Positions 25,172-34,375 are shown, counted from the stretch's first letter. The stretch: DNA of 64,000 nucleotides from Kitasatospora cineracea (GCF_003751605.1 NZ_RJVJ01000001.1:3658001-3722000); one strand, 5' to 3'. Made by a program: numbers and translations. The notes: generated by a model from the sequence alone, not told the origin.

Positions 25172-26503
25172 GTGCGCACCGACCGACCCGTCACCGCCCC
25201 CGGCGGGGTGCCGCTGCTGGGGCACCTGCCCGCGCTGCTCTCGCGGCCGCTGGCCTTCCTCGACACGCTGCCCGGCTGCGGCGACCCGGTCCGGGTGCGG
25301 GTCGGACCGCGCGAGATGTACGTGGTCAGCGCCCCGGAACTGGTGCAGCAGGTGCTGGCCGACCGGGCGGGGTACGACCGGACGGGGCCGCTGTACGCGA
25401 AGATCCGGGCGTTCCTCGGCAACGGGCTGGCCTCCTGCCCGCGCGCCGACCACCGCAGGCTGCGCCGGATCGTGCAGCCCGCCTTCCAGCACGCGCTGCT
25501 GCCGCACTACGCGGCGGCGATGACGGACGAGGCCGCGGCGCTCACCGCGGGGTGGCGGGCCGGGCAGGTCGTCGACGTCACCCACGAGGCGTTCCGGCTC
25601 ACCACCGCGGTGGCCGTGCGCACCCTGTTCTCGGCCGGGCTGGAGCCGAGGGCCGCGGAGGCCCTGCGCGGGGCGCTGGACGTGCTGCTGCGCGGGATCT
25701 ACCGGCGGGTGGTGCTGCCCGCGGCCGACCTGCTGCCCACCCCGGCGCGGCGCACCTACCGGCGGGCGCTGGCCACCTGGCACGCCGGGGTGGCGGCGAT
25801 CATCGCCGACTACCGGGCCCGCGGGATCGACCGCGGCGACGTGCTCTCGCTGCTGCTGGCCGCCCGCGACGAGGACGGCCGGCCGCTCGGGGAGCGCGAA
25901 CTCGCCGACCAGGTCGCCACCCTGGTGCTGGCCGGGGCCGAGACCACCTCCTCCGCGCTGGCCTGGTCGCTCCGGCTGGTGGCCGAACACCCGGACGTGG
26001 AACGGGCGTTGCACGCCGAGGTCGACGCCGGACCGGCCGGGGCGCCGGCCCGCTGGCAGGACCTCCCGCAACTCCCGTACACCGCACGGGTGATCAGTGA
26101 GACCCTGCGGCTCTACCCGCCCGCCTGGGCGATCAGCCGCACCACCACCCGGCCCACCGAACTCGCCGGGGTCCGGCTGCCCGCCGGGGCCCTGGTGGTC
26201 TGCTGCCTGTACCTGCTGCAGCGCCGGCCCGAGCTCTTCCCGGACCCGGAGCGGTTCGACCCGGACCGGTTCGCGGGCGAGCCGCCCCGGGGCGCGTACC
26301 TGCCGTTCGGCTCCGGGGCGACGCGCTGCCTGGGCGACCGGTTCGGACTGACCGAGGCGGCGCTGGCGCTGGCCACCGTCGCGGGCCGGTGGCGGCTGCG
26401 CCCCGCGGGGGCGGGCCCGGTGCGGCCGGTGCCCCGGCTGGTGCTGTCGCCCGGGCCGCAGCCGATGCTGCTGTCCGAGCGGGTCAGCGGGCCAGCAGGT
26501 TGA
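25172..26503 (+). CDS. cytochrome P450
   Basis: A 443-residue P450. Seen: I-helix AGAETTSSA, ExxR in SETLRLYPPAW, and the haem loop FGSGATRCLGD with the axial Cys at about residue 386. The form (LYPPAW, CLGDRFGLTEA) is like CYP class enzymes acting on terpenoid or fatty substrates. GTG 25172 lacks a ribosome site but has TATCGT 14 bases upstream, so a leaderless mRNA is possible. Its 3' end overlaps the convergent reductase by 20 bases. Likely a tailoring enzyme of the neighbouring type III PKS set. Confidence 0.9.
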   Translation: MRTDRPVTAPGGVPLLGHLPALLSRPLAFLDTLPGCGDPVRVRVGPREMYVVSAPELVQQVLADRAGYDRTGPLYAKIRAFLGNGLASCPRADHRRLRRIVQPAFQHALLPHYAAAMTDEAAALTAGWRAGQVVDVTHEAFRLTTAVAVRTLFSAGLEPRAAEALRGALDVLLRGIYRRVVLPAADLLPTPARRTYRRALATWHAGVAAIIADYRARGIDRGDVLSLLLAARDEDGRPLGERELADQVATLVLAGAETTSSALAWSLRLVAEHPDVERALHAEVDAGPAGAPARWQDLPQLPYTARVISETLRLYPPAWAISRTTTRPTELAGVRLPAGALVVCCLYLLQRRPELFPDPERFDPDRFAGEPPRGAYLPFGSGATRCLGDRFGLTEAALALATVAGRWRLRPAGAGPVRPVPRLVLSPGPQPMLLSERVSGPAG

Positions 26504-27515
26504 CGGCGGCGCCGAAGGCCGGGGGGAGGGCGGCGGCCAGCGGGACGATCCGCGGGCCGAGCCGGGGGTGGTGGCGGGCGGCCAGCAGGGCGGCGGTGAG
26601 CAGGCGGTAGGGGCGGGTGGCGCGGTGCCAGGCCCGCTCGTAGGAGGCGGGGCGGCCGGCGGCCAGGCAGCGGACGGCGGCCTCGGCGGAGGCCAGGGCC
26701 AGCGCGACGCCCTCGCCGGTGAGGGCGTCCAGGTAGCCGGCCGCGTCGCCGACCAGCAGCACCCGGCCGTGCACCCTGGCCGCGGCCCGCTGCCGCAGCG
26801 GGCCCGCGCCGCGCACCGGGCCGGCCGGGGGAGCGTCGCCGAGCCGCGCCAACAGGGCGGGGAAGGCGGCGAGTTGGCGGTCGAACGGGATCCGCTCGCT
26901 GCCCAGCACGGCCACCCCGACCGTCCCGTCCGCGACCGGCGTCACGTACGCCTCCGCGTGCCGCGACCAGTACACCTCGACCAGGTCGCTCCACGGCCGG
27001 ACCGCGAAGTGCCGCCGCTGCCCGTACCGGGCCGGGAGCCGCCCGGGGGCGGGGCGGTGCAGGCCGAGGGCGCGGCGGACGGGGGAGTGCAGGCCGTCCG
27101 CCGCGACCAGGTGGCGGGCGGTCAACTCTCCGACGCTGACTGCGTGTCGGCCGAACCGCAGGCCGTCGGCCCGGAGCGCGAGGCGGTGGACGCCGAGGTG
27201 GTCGGCGCGGGCGGCGAGCGCGGCGTGCAGGGCGGTGCGGCGCACGCCCAGGCCGGGGCCGGTGCGGAAGCGGGCCTCGGCGGTGCGGGCGCCGTCCGCG
27301 GACAGGTAGCGGATGCCCGCGAACGGGCGGCCCTCGACCTCGACGCCCAGCCGCTCCAGGGCCCGCACCGCGCCCGGCATCAGGCCCTCGCCGCACGCCT
27401 TGTCGATCGGCGTCGCCCGCGGCTCCAGCACGGTCGCGGACAGGCCCGCGCGGGCGGCGTGGATCGCGGTGGCCAGCCCCGCCGGGCCGCCGCCGACCAC
27501 CAGCAGGTCGATCAC
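26484..27515 (-). CDS. FAD-dependent oxidoreductase, geranylgeranyl-reductase type
   Basis: A 343-residue flavoprotein. Seen: LLVVGGGPAGLATAIHAARAGL (FAD), ATPIDKACGEGLMP, and VLLVGDAAGYLDALTGEGVALALASAE (GD motif). Members hydroxylate phenols or reduce isoprenoids. GTG 27515 overlaps the stop of the ICMT-like gene (GTGA). In the Streptomyces griseus srs operon a flavoprotein (SrsC) hydroxylates the type III PKS product, and this is a good parallel, by inference. Confidence 0.88.
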   Translation of the reverse strand: MIDLLVVGGGPAGLATAIHAARAGLSATVLEPRATPIDKACGEGLMPGAVRALERLGVEVEGRPFAGIRYLSADGARTAEARFRTGPGLGVRRTALHAALAARADHLGVHRLALRADGLRFGRHAVSVGELTARHLVAADGLHSPVRRALGLHRPAPGRLPARYGQRRHFAVRPWSDLVEVYWSRHAEAYVTPVADGTVGVAVLGSERIPFDRQLAAFPALLARLGDAPPAGPVRGAGPLRQRAAARVHGRVLLVGDAAGYLDALTGEGVALALASAEAAVRCLAAGRPASYERAWHRATRPYRLLTAALLAARHHPRLGPRIVPLAAALPPAFGAAVNLLAR

Positions 27516-28030
27516 GCGGCCGCCCGGCAGCGGGCCAGCGCGGCGTCCTCGCAGCGCAGCCGGGTGGCCAGCAGCCAGGCGTCCAGCAGCGTGAAGCAGA
27601 GCGCGGTCGCCCAGGCGGTGTGCACCAGCGGCAGCGCGAAGCCCTCCACCACCACCGCCAGGTAGTTCGGGTGCCGCAGCCACCGGTACGGGCCGCCCGC
27701 CACCAGCGGCAGGCCCGGTACCACGATCACCCGGGTGTTCCAGCGCGGCCCCAGCGTCCGGATGCACCACCAGCGCAGCCCCTGCGCGCCCAGCGCCAGC
27801 ACCAGCATCGGCCAGCCCAGCGCGGGCACGAACGGCCTTGCCGCGAAGTGGACTTCGAGCAGGCAGCCGGCCAGCAGCGCGGTGTGCAGCGCGACCATCG
27901 CCGGGTAGTGCCCGCGCCCGTACTCGACGCCGCCCCGGGCCAGGCTCCAGGCGGCGTTGCGGCGGGCGACCAGCAGCTCGGCCAGCCGCTCCACGGCGAC
28001 CAGCGCGATCAGGACGGTGTAGGCGGTCAT
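27512..28030 (-). CDS. isoprenylcysteine carboxyl methyltransferase-like membrane protein
   Basis: A 172-residue membrane methyltransferase of the ICMT fold: about four membrane helices and the SAM-binding motif PYRWLRHPNYLAVVVEGFALPL near residues 120-140. SrsB of the phenolic-lipid operon is of the same family and O-methylates the alkylresorcinol. ATG 28030 is used; a TTG two codons earlier is possible. It lies seven bases after the PKS stop. Confidence 0.85.
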   Translation of the reverse strand: MTAYTVLIALVAVERLAELLVARRNAAWSLARGGVEYGRGHYPAMVALHTALLAGCLLEVHFAARPFVPALGWPMLVLALGAQGLRWWCIRTLGPRWNTRVIVVPGLPLVAGGPYRWLRHPNYLAVVVEGFALPLVHTAWATALCFTLLDAWLLATRLRCEDAALARCRAAA

Positions 28031-28036
28031 CGGCAA

Positions 28037-29092
28037 CTACCAGCGCAGGAGGACGAGTTCGGAGGCGAAACCGGGCCCGAGGGCCAGCACCAGCCCGTAC
28101 GAGCCGGGCGGCGGCGGGGGGTCGGCCTGCAGCACGTCCCGCAGGATGTGCAGCACCGAGGCCGAGGAGAGGTTGCCGCAGCGCGCCAGCGAGGCCCGGC
28201 TCGGGGCCAGCGCGGCCTCCGGCAGGCCGAGTTCCTGCTCCAGCGCGTCCAGCACCCGGGGGCCGCCCGGGTGGCAGACCCAGGCCGTCACGTCCCCCGG
28301 CTTGAGGTCGTGCGCGGCCAGGAAGGACGACACCTCCTCGCCCACGAACAGCCGCACCAGCTCCGGGAGTTCGGCCCCCAGCAGGATCCGGAAGCCGTCG
28401 TCGCCGACCTCCCAGCCGAGCAGCCGCTCGGTGCCCGGGTACAGCCGGCTGCGGGTCGCCACCACCTCCGGGCCTGCGCAGTCGACGCCGTCCCCGACCG
28501 CGACCAGCGCGCCCGCGCCGTCCCCGAACAGGGCCGTGGCCAGCAGGTTCGCCGCCGAGACGTCGGCCCGCTGCAACGTCAACGAGCACAGCTCGGTCGC
28601 CAGCAGCAGCGCCACCCCGTCCGGCCGCCCCGCCAGCAGCCCGTCCACCGCCGCCATCCCCGCCGCCCCGCCCGCGCACCCCAGGCCGAACAGCGGCAGC
28701 CGCCGCACGTCCGCCCGCAGCCCCAACCGGGGCGCCAGCCGGGCCTCCAGGGACGGGACGGCGATGCCCGTGACCGTGGTCGAGACGACGAAGTCGACCT
28801 GGAAGGAAGGGAGTTGTGCCTCGTCCAGGGCCGCGCCGGCCGCCCGCTCGGCCAGTTCGGCCGCGGCCGCCAGCCAGGCGTCGTTGGCCCGGCCGAAACC
28901 CGCCAGCTCCGGGTACCGCTCCAGCGGGAACGCCAGGTGCCGGAACTCCACCCCCGCCCCCGCGAAGAACCGCTCCGCGAGCGCCCGCACCTCCCCACCG
29001 TCCGGGCGCAGCGCGGCCACCGCCCCGGCCAACTCCCGCTGCCCGTAGCGGTGGGCCGGAAGCACCCCGTGCACAGCCGCGATCCGCGTCAC
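28037..29092 (-). CDS. type III polyketide synthase
   Basis: A 351-residue chalcone-synthase-fold ketosynthase. The triad is visible: Cys in LFGLGCAGGAAGM (about residue 139), His in WVCHPGGPRVL and Asn in RCGNLSSASVL. Start GTG 29092 gives VTRIAAVHG as in homologues. It extends an acyl starter with malonyl-CoA to a resorcinol or pyrone. Followed by ICMT-like and flavoprotein genes as in the phenolic-lipid (srs) operons. Confidence 0.93.
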   Translation of the reverse strand: MTRIAAVHGVLPAHRYGQRELAGAVAALRPDGGEVRALAERFFAGAGVEFRHLAFPLERYPELAGFGRANDAWLAAAAELAERAAGAALDEAQLPSFQVDFVVSTTVTGIAVPSLEARLAPRLGLRADVRRLPLFGLGCAGGAAGMAAVDGLLAGRPDGVALLLATELCSLTLQRADVSAANLLATALFGDGAGALVAVGDGVDCAGPEVVATRSRLYPGTERLLGWEVGDDGFRILLGAELPELVRLFVGEEVSSFLAAHDLKPGDVTAWVCHPGGPRVLDALEQELGLPEAALAPSRASLARCGNLSSASVLHILRDVLQADPPPPPGSYGLVLALGPGFASELVLLRW

Positions 29093-29151
29093 CGACCCAG
29101 GATAGGGAACACTCCACCCGAAACCGGCAATTCGCCCTTCCGGGCGCGTCC

Positions 29152-29173
29152 CGGGTGGTGACGACGGGTCAGG
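29152..29173 (+). promoter_or_regulatory. 22-bp segment shared with 40355-40376
   Basis: This segment (starting CGGGTGGTGAC, ending GGGTCAGG) differs at one base from 40355-40376. Both lie about 90-110 bp upstream of plus-strand start codons in noncoding DNA. It may be a regulator site; nature unknown. Confidence 0.4.
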
Positions 29174-29262
29174 AATCGTCAATTGCCTTGGTGTGCAAGG
29201 AACTTGGAGATTCGTCCGTGGCTTCGGAGGAGAACCGGCGTCCACCGCCTAGCCTGGCCGGT

Positions 29263-30081
29263 GTGAGCAGCACGACGGCGACGAGCAGGGTGGCCCGGAC
29301 CGGGGTCCTGTTGCGCGCCTGCCATCCAGCCCCGGCCGCCGCCGTGACCGCGCTGAGCGCGGCGATGGCCCTCGCGGCCGGGCGCGGCGTCCTCGGTACG
29401 GCGCTGACCACCGGTGCGGTCGCCGCCGGGCAGCTCTCGATCGGCTGGAGCAACGACCTGGTCGACCGGGGGCGGGACGCGGACGCCGGGCGCACCGACA
29501 AGCCGCTCGCCGGGCGGGAGGTGTCGGCGGGGCGGGTCGCCGGGGCCACCCGGTGGGCGGTGGTCTGCTGCGTGCTGCTCTCCGCCGCCTGCGGGCCCGC
29601 CGCGGCGACCGCGCACCTGGTGGCGGTGGCCGCCGGCTGGGCCTACAACCTGCGGCTCAAGGCCACCGCCTGGTCCTGGCTGCCGTACGCGGTGGCGTTC
29701 GCGCTGCTGCCCGCGTTCGTGACGCTCGCCCCGCCCGGCGGGCGCTGGCCCGCCCCCGCGGTGCTCGGCGCGGGCGCGCTGCTCGGGGTCTCCGCGCACT
29801 TCGCCAACGTCCTGCCCGACCTGGCCGCGGACCGCGCTGCGGGCGTCCGGGGCCTCCCGCAGCGCCTCGGCCGCCGCGTCTCGGCCACCGCCGCCGTCCT
29901 CGCCGCGACCGCCGCCGCGCTGCTCCTCGCCCCCGGCTGGCCCACCCTCGCGGTCACCGCCCCGCCCGCCCTCACCGTCCTGCTCGCCCCGCCGCGCAGC
30001 CGCGCGCCCTTCCTGGCGGTGATCGCCGCCGCGGCGGTCGCCCTGGCCGTCCTGCTGTTCGGCCGGGGGCCGGGGCTGTAG
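29263..30081 (+). CDS. UbiA-family prenyltransferase
   Basis: A 272-residue membrane protein with about eight helices and both prenyl-diphosphate motifs: NDLVDRGRDADAGRTDKPLAGRE and NVLPDLAADRAAGVRGLP. GTG 29263 is chosen; TAGCCT nine bases upstream would give a nearly leaderless transcript. The frame is open to the RBS-like GGAGGAG at 29226, so a longer N-terminus cannot be excluded. Divergent from the type III PKS; prenylation of the aromatic product is plausible. Confidence 0.88.
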   Translation: MSSTTATSRVARTGVLLRACHPAPAAAVTALSAAMALAAGRGVLGTALTTGAVAAGQLSIGWSNDLVDRGRDADAGRTDKPLAGREVSAGRVAGATRWAVVCCVLLSAACGPAAATAHLVAVAAGWAYNLRLKATAWSWLPYAVAFALLPAFVTLAPPGGRWPAPAVLGAGALLGVSAHFANVLPDLAADRAAGVRGLPQRLGRRVSATAAVLAATAAALLLAPGWPTLAVTAPPALTVLLAPPRSRAPFLAVIAAAAVALAVLLFGRGPGL

Positions 30082-30116
30082 CCCGGAGGGCGACGGCGGC
30101 GCGGGGCGGGCACCGG

Positions 30117-30863
30117 TCAGGCGGAGAAGCCGCCGTCCGCGGCGATCACCGCGCCCGTGACGTAGCCGGCCTCGGGGCCGGCCAGGTGGGCGACGACGGC
30201 GGCGATCTCGGCCGGGTCGGCGTACCGGCCGAGTGCCGTGATCCCGCTGATCGCGGGGGCGTTCGGGCCGTCGGCGGGGTTGGCGTCGGTGTCGGTCGGG
30301 CCGGGGTGGACCAGGTTGACGGTGATGCCGCGCGGGCCCAGCTCGCGGGCCAGGCCCTTGGTGAGGCCGACCATCGCGGTCTTGGTCATCGCGTACAGGG
30401 CGAGGCCCGGGAACGGGACGCGGTCGGCGATGTTGCTGCCGATGCCGATGATCCGCCCGCCCTCCGGCAGGTGCGCCGCGGCGGCCCGGGCCAGGACGAA
30501 CGGGGCCCGGACGTTGACGGCCAGGACGCGGTCCAGCTCCGCGGTGTCGACGTCCGCCAGCGGCCCGGACGGGAAGAGCGCCGCGTTGTTGACCAGGACG
30601 TCCAGCCGGCCGAGGGTGCCGACCGTGCGCTCCACCGCGCCGGTCAGCGCCTCCTCGTCCGCGCCGTCCGCCGGGACCGCCAGCGCCCGGCGGCCCATCC
30701 CTTCGATCTTCCGGGCCACCTGCCGGGTCTGTTCGGCGTTCTGGCGGTAGGTCAGGGCGACGTCGGCGCCCTGCTCGGCGAGCCGCAGTGCGACGGCCGC
30801 GCCGATGCCCCGGCTGCCGCCGGTCACCAGGGCCACGCGTCCTTCGATTCGGTTGCTGTTCAT
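30117..30863 (-). CDS. SDR-family oxidoreductase
   Basis: A 248-residue classical SDR: VTGGSRGIGAAVALRLAEQGA, NNAALFP (NNAG variant), IGIGSNIAD and YAMTK (YxxxK). The C-terminal YVTGAVIAADGGFSA matches FabG-like enzymes. The gene lies convergent to the UbiA gene with 35 bases between. Substrate unknown; probably a generic 3-oxoacyl or aldehyde/ketone reductase. Confidence 0.88.
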   Translation of the reverse strand: MNSNRIEGRVALVTGGSRGIGAAVALRLAEQGADVALTYRQNAEQTRQVARKIEGMGRRALAVPADGADEEALTGAVERTVGTLGRLDVLVNNAALFPSGPLADVDTAELDRVLAVNVRAPFVLARAAAAHLPEGGRIIGIGSNIADRVPFPGLALYAMTKTAMVGLTKGLARELGPRGITVNLVHPGPTDTDANPADGPNAPAISGITALGRYADPAEIAAVVAHLAGPEAGYVTGAVIAADGGFSA

Positions 30864-30938
30864 GACGTCGAGCTTCGCCCGGGCGCGGGCCCGGCGCTGG
30901 CGGCTATCGGCCGGTGCGTTCCGGCCCCGGAGGGGCGG

Positions 30939-31862
30939 TCAGCGGGGCTGGAACTGCGGGGCGCGGAGCAGGGTTTCGGCGTCCTGGTCGAGCAGCAGGG
31001 CGGCCACGGCGCGGCCGAGCTTCTCGGGTTCGGCGGAGGTGCCGGAGAGCCGGGCCTCGATCTGCCGGGTGCCGCGGGGGGTGGTGAGCTGGCCGTGCAG
31101 GGTGAGGATGCCGTCGGCGGTGGTGGCGTGGGCGCCGATCGGGACGGAGCAGCCGCCGTGGAGTTCGGCGAGCATGGCGCGTTCGGCCCGGACCTCGGCG
31201 TCGGTGACGGGGTCGCCGGTGCCGGCGAGGAGTTCGCGGGCCCCGGCGTCGTCGGCGCGGACCTGGATGCCGAGGGCGCCCTGGCCGGGGCTGGGCGGGA
31301 AGCGGTCGAGCGGGAGGTACTCGGCGACCTCCCCGGCGCGGCCGAGGCGGTGCAGGCCGGCGGCGGCGAGGACGACCGCGTCCAGGGTGCGCAGCCGGGT
31401 GAGCCGGGTGGGGACGTTGCCGCGGATCCGCTCGGGCGCCAGGTCGGGCCGGGCGTACAGGAGTTGGGCGATCCGGCGGGCGGCGGAGGTGCCGACCCGG
31501 GCGCCGGTGGGGAGGTCGGCGAGGGCGGCCCCGCAGAGGGCGTCGCGGACGTCGGCGCGGGGCGGGGAGGGGAGCAGCAGCAGGCCGTCGGGGTCGGCGG
31601 TGGGGAGGTCCTTGAGGGAGTGGACGACCACGTCGACCTCGCGGTCGAGCAGGGCGGCGGCCTGCCGGCCGGCGAACGCGGCACCGCCGCCGCGTTCGGA
31701 GACCTCGCGCAGGTCGGACTTCCGGTCGAGGTCGCCGTCCTCCAGGATCACCCGGTGGCGGAAGGCGACGTCCGGGAACCGGGCGCGCAGCGGGGCGAGG
31801 AACTCCTTGACCTGGGCCCGGGCCAGTTGGCTGGCGCGTGACCCCACCACCAGTTCGACCAT
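30939..31862 (-). CDS. hemC: hydroxymethylbilane synthase-like protein (stand-alone HemC)
   Basis: A 307-residue porphobilinogen deaminase. Seen: VGSRASQLARAQV, VHSLKDLP (catalytic Asp region), VGTSAARR and RGNVPTRL, PGQGALGIQ and HGGCSVPIGAH, whose Cys carries the dipyrromethane cofactor. It polymerises four porphobilinogens for haem and B12. Streptomycetes normally have hemC in a hemACDB operon; none of those neighbours is here, and the segment where the KGLFTKELE loop is expected reads ERGGGAAFAGRQ, so this looks like a divergent second copy. Confidence 0.85.
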   Translation of the reverse strand: MVELVVGSRASQLARAQVKEFLAPLRARFPDVAFRHRVILEDGDLDRKSDLREVSERGGGAAFAGRQAAALLDREVDVVVHSLKDLPTADPDGLLLLPSPPRADVRDALCGAALADLPTGARVGTSAARRIAQLLYARPDLAPERIRGNVPTRLTRLRTLDAVVLAAAGLHRLGRAGEVAEYLPLDRFPPSPGQGALGIQVRADDAGARELLAGTGDPVTDAEVRAERAMLAELHGGCSVPIGAHATTADGILTLHGQLTTPRGTRQIEARLSGTSAEPEKLGRAVAALLLDQDAETLLRAPQFQPR

Positions 31863-31900
31863 CGTCAACTCCCCTTCGAACAGCTCGTGCTGACGGAATG

Positions 31901-33259
31901 TTAGCGCCGTGCGGGCGGTCCGGTTTCCGACCGAATGTCGGGAACCGCGGGGCCCGGGCGTTCGAGCCGGAGCAGGCCGGGGACGGCGGCCAGCGAGGTG
32001 GCGAGCAGGAACAGCCAGGGCCAGGACGGGCCGTGGGCGAACAGCAGGGTCAGCAGGCCGGGGCAGAGCGCCTGGCCGAGGTTCCAGGAGAGCTGGTTGA
32101 CCGCCAGGTACCGGCCGCGCAGGGCCGGGTGGGCGAGCGCCACGCTCAACTCCTCGCGCCCGGGCGTGGCGACGGTCTCCGCCAGGTTGTACACCAGCAT
32201 GGCCGCGACCAGCCCGGGCAGCACCAGCCGGCGCGGGCCGTCGCCGGGCAGCACGGCGAACAGCGCGAACGCCGCCGCGTTCAGCACCGCGCCGGCGGCG
32301 GCCGTCCGGGTCGCGCGGTGGCCCTCCAGCAGCCGGGAGACCGGGTTCTGGGTGAGCACCACCTGCACGCCGTTGAGCACCAGCAGCGCGCCGGCCAGCG
32401 GGGCACCCAGGTGCAGGGCGGCCGTCACGTGCACGGCCAGCAGCACGCTCAGCACCATCGAGGCCAGCACGAAGGACAGGTTCACCAGCACCATCAGCAG
32501 GTAGCGGCGGTCGGCCAGCACCGCCCGGTAGCCGCCGCGCTCGGGCACGGCCGCGGCTGGTACGGGCTGCGCGGGCACGGCCGCGGTTGGTGCGGGCTGC
32601 GCGGGCACTGGCGCGGGCCGCCAGCGGGCCAGCAGCAGCGCCGCCACCAGGTAGGACGCCGCGTTCAGGGCGACCAGCAGCCGCAGGCCGCCCGCCCCGC
32701 CGTCGCCGACCAGCAGCGCGCCGGCCGCGCCGCCCAGGCCGAGGCCGGCGTTGCGCAGCGTCTGCACCAGGGCGAACCAGCGGGTGCGCCCGCCGTCCGG
32801 GGCGGCCAGCACGACCAGGCCGGTGCTGGCGGTCCAGTACCCGGCCTGGCCGGCCTGGGCGAGCAGGCAGACCAGCACGATCAGCCAGCCGCGGTCGGCG
32901 AGCAGGAAGGCGGCGTGGGCGAGCGCGGAGAGCGCGTTGGCCCAGGCGGCGACCTTCCGGGCGCCGTAGCGGTCGATCAGCGGGCCGACGGCGGGCGCGG
33001 CGGGCAGGGCGAGCAGCCGGGCGGCGGAGACGGCCGCGCCGACGGTGGTGAGCGGGAGGTCGGTGGTGCGGGTGAAGAACACCAGGGTGAAGGCGAGCAC
33101 CAGGCCGGTGCCGAGGCTGTCGATCAGGTGGGCGCCGATCAGCGGGCGGTGGCGGCCGGCCTCGGCGGGCAACCCGAGGCGGTCCCCGAGCGGGCGGTGC
33201 GGGCGGTGCGGACGCTGTGGGTGCTGTGGGTGCTGCGGGGCGGGGGGTGCGCTGGTCAT
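31901..33259 (-). CDS. MFS transporter
   Basis: A 452-residue MFS permease with twelve hydrophobic segments and GPLIDRYGARKV between helices 2 and 3. A His/Pro-rich cytoplasmic start and a central low-complexity loop with three PAQP/PAAAVP repeats are present. It is divergent from a winged-helix regulator and shares with it a promoter region holding a perfect 8+8 palindrome, so export of a toxic compound under that regulator's control is likely. Confidence 0.88.
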   Translation of the reverse strand: MTSAPPAPQHPQHPQRPHRPHRPLGDRLGLPAEAGRHRPLIGAHLIDSLGTGLVLAFTLVFFTRTTDLPLTTVGAAVSAARLLALPAAPAVGPLIDRYGARKVAAWANALSALAHAAFLLADRGWLIVLVCLLAQAGQAGYWTASTGLVVLAAPDGGRTRWFALVQTLRNAGLGLGGAAGALLVGDGGAGGLRLLVALNAASYLVAALLLARWRPAPVPAQPAPTAAVPAQPVPAAAVPERGGYRAVLADRRYLLMVLVNLSFVLASMVLSVLLAVHVTAALHLGAPLAGALLVLNGVQVVLTQNPVSRLLEGHRATRTAAAGAVLNAAAFALFAVLPGDGPRRLVLPGLVAAMLVYNLAETVATPGREELSVALAHPALRGRYLAVNQLSWNLGQALCPGLLTLLFAHGPSWPWLFLLATSLAAVPGLLRLERPGPAVPDIRSETGPPARR

Positions 33260-33295
33260 GGTCCGAGGCTGCCTGCGATGATCGGGGCCGCCCAC

Positions 33296-33317
33296 GGATT
33301 CGATCCTGCTCGAATCC
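33296..33317. promoter_or_regulatory. palindromic operator between MFS gene and regulator
   Basis: GGATTCGA, six bases, TCGAATCC: a perfect inverted repeat 37 bp upstream of the MFS start and 28 bp upstream of the regulator start. Confidence 0.75.
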
Positions 33318-33344
33318 CGCCGGCCGCGACGACGAGGGGGAGCG

Positions 33345-34322
33345 GTGCTGACCTGGGAGTTCTCCGCGCAGGACCTGGCCCGCACCAGGTTCGCGCGCTC
33401 GCCGCTGTGCGAGCTGACCACCAGCGTCGAGGTGCTCAAGGACCCGGGGCGGCGGGCCGTCCACCTGCCCTGGGTGCGCCGGGCCCGACGCGAACTCGTG
33501 GGCGTGCAGTGGGAGTTGCTCTCCCAGCTGGTGCGGCTGCCGACGGTCTACGTGCCGGACTTCCTCACCCCGGTGCCCGCCGACAGCAGCCCGGCACTGG
33601 CCGACCAGCTGGCCGAGCTGACCGCGCTCGACCCGGCCGCCGTGCGCCGCGACCTGGACCGGATCAGCGGCGAACTCCCGCTGCTGGTAGCCGAGTTGTA
33701 CGCGGACCCGGCGGCCGGGACGCGCCGGCTGGTGGCCGAGGCGCGGGCCTACTGGCAGGCCGCGATCGCCCCGCACTGGGGACGGATCGAACGGCTCGCC
33801 GAGGGCGAGATCCTGCGTCGGGCCCGGCAGTTGGCGGCCTCCGGCCCGGCCGGGCTGTTCGCCGACCTGCACCCCTCGGTCGGCTGGGAGCGCGACCTGC
33901 TGCGGATCGGCCACCGGCACCTGGAGGAGCACCGGCGGCTGGACGGCGCGCGCGGACTCGTCCTGGTGCCCACCGTGTTCGCCTGGCCCGGGGTGTTCTC
34001 CCAGCTCAACCCGCCCTGGCAGCCCGGCCTGGTCTACCCGCCGCGCGGCGTCGCCACGCTCTGGGAGTCCGCCGCGCCCGCCCCCGACGGCCTGGCCCGG
34101 GTGCTCGGCCGGGCCAGGGCCAGGCTGCTCGCCGAACTCGACGCGCCCGCGAGCACCACCGAACTCGCCGCCCGCACCGGCCTGTCCGCGCCCACCGTCT
34201 CGCACCACCTGTCCGCGCTGCACGACGCGGGCCTCGCCGCCCGCCACCGCACCGGCCGCACCGTGCTCTACCTGCGCACGGCCGCGGCCGAACTGCTGTG
34301 CGGCGCGGGCGGGTCGGGCTGA
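33345..34322 (+). CDS. ArsR-like winged-helix regulator with DUF5937-type N-terminus
   Basis: A 325-residue regulator. The C-terminal ArsR-like HTH is clear: LLAELDAPASTTELAARTGLSAPTVSHHLSALHDAGLAARHRTGRTVLYL. The long N-terminal part (FSAQDLARTRFARSPLCELTTSV) matches the DUF5937 type found in streptomycete regulators. GTG 33345 follows GAGGGGGAG. Likely represses the divergent MFS gene and itself. The ligand is unknown. Confidence 0.88.
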   Translation: MLTWEFSAQDLARTRFARSPLCELTTSVEVLKDPGRRAVHLPWVRRARRELVGVQWELLSQLVRLPTVYVPDFLTPVPADSSPALADQLAELTALDPAAVRRDLDRISGELPLLVAELYADPAAGTRRLVAEARAYWQAAIAPHWGRIERLAEGEILRRARQLAASGPAGLFADLHPSVGWERDLLRIGHRHLEEHRRLDGARGLVLVPTVFAWPGVFSQLNPPWQPGLVYPPRGVATLWESAAPAPDGLARVLGRARARLLAELDAPASTTELAARTGLSAPTVSHHLSALHDAGLAARHRTGRTVLYLRTAAAELLCGAGGSG

Positions 34323-34375
34323 TCGGAGGCGGCGGCCGAAGGGGGCCGGGCGGCGACCGCACGCGCTCGGCGGCC

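Noticed and set aside
29175..29262. N-terminal extension of the UbiA protein in the same frame
   Set aside because: The added sequence is not like UbiA N-termini and overlaps promoter-like DNA; left as uncertain.
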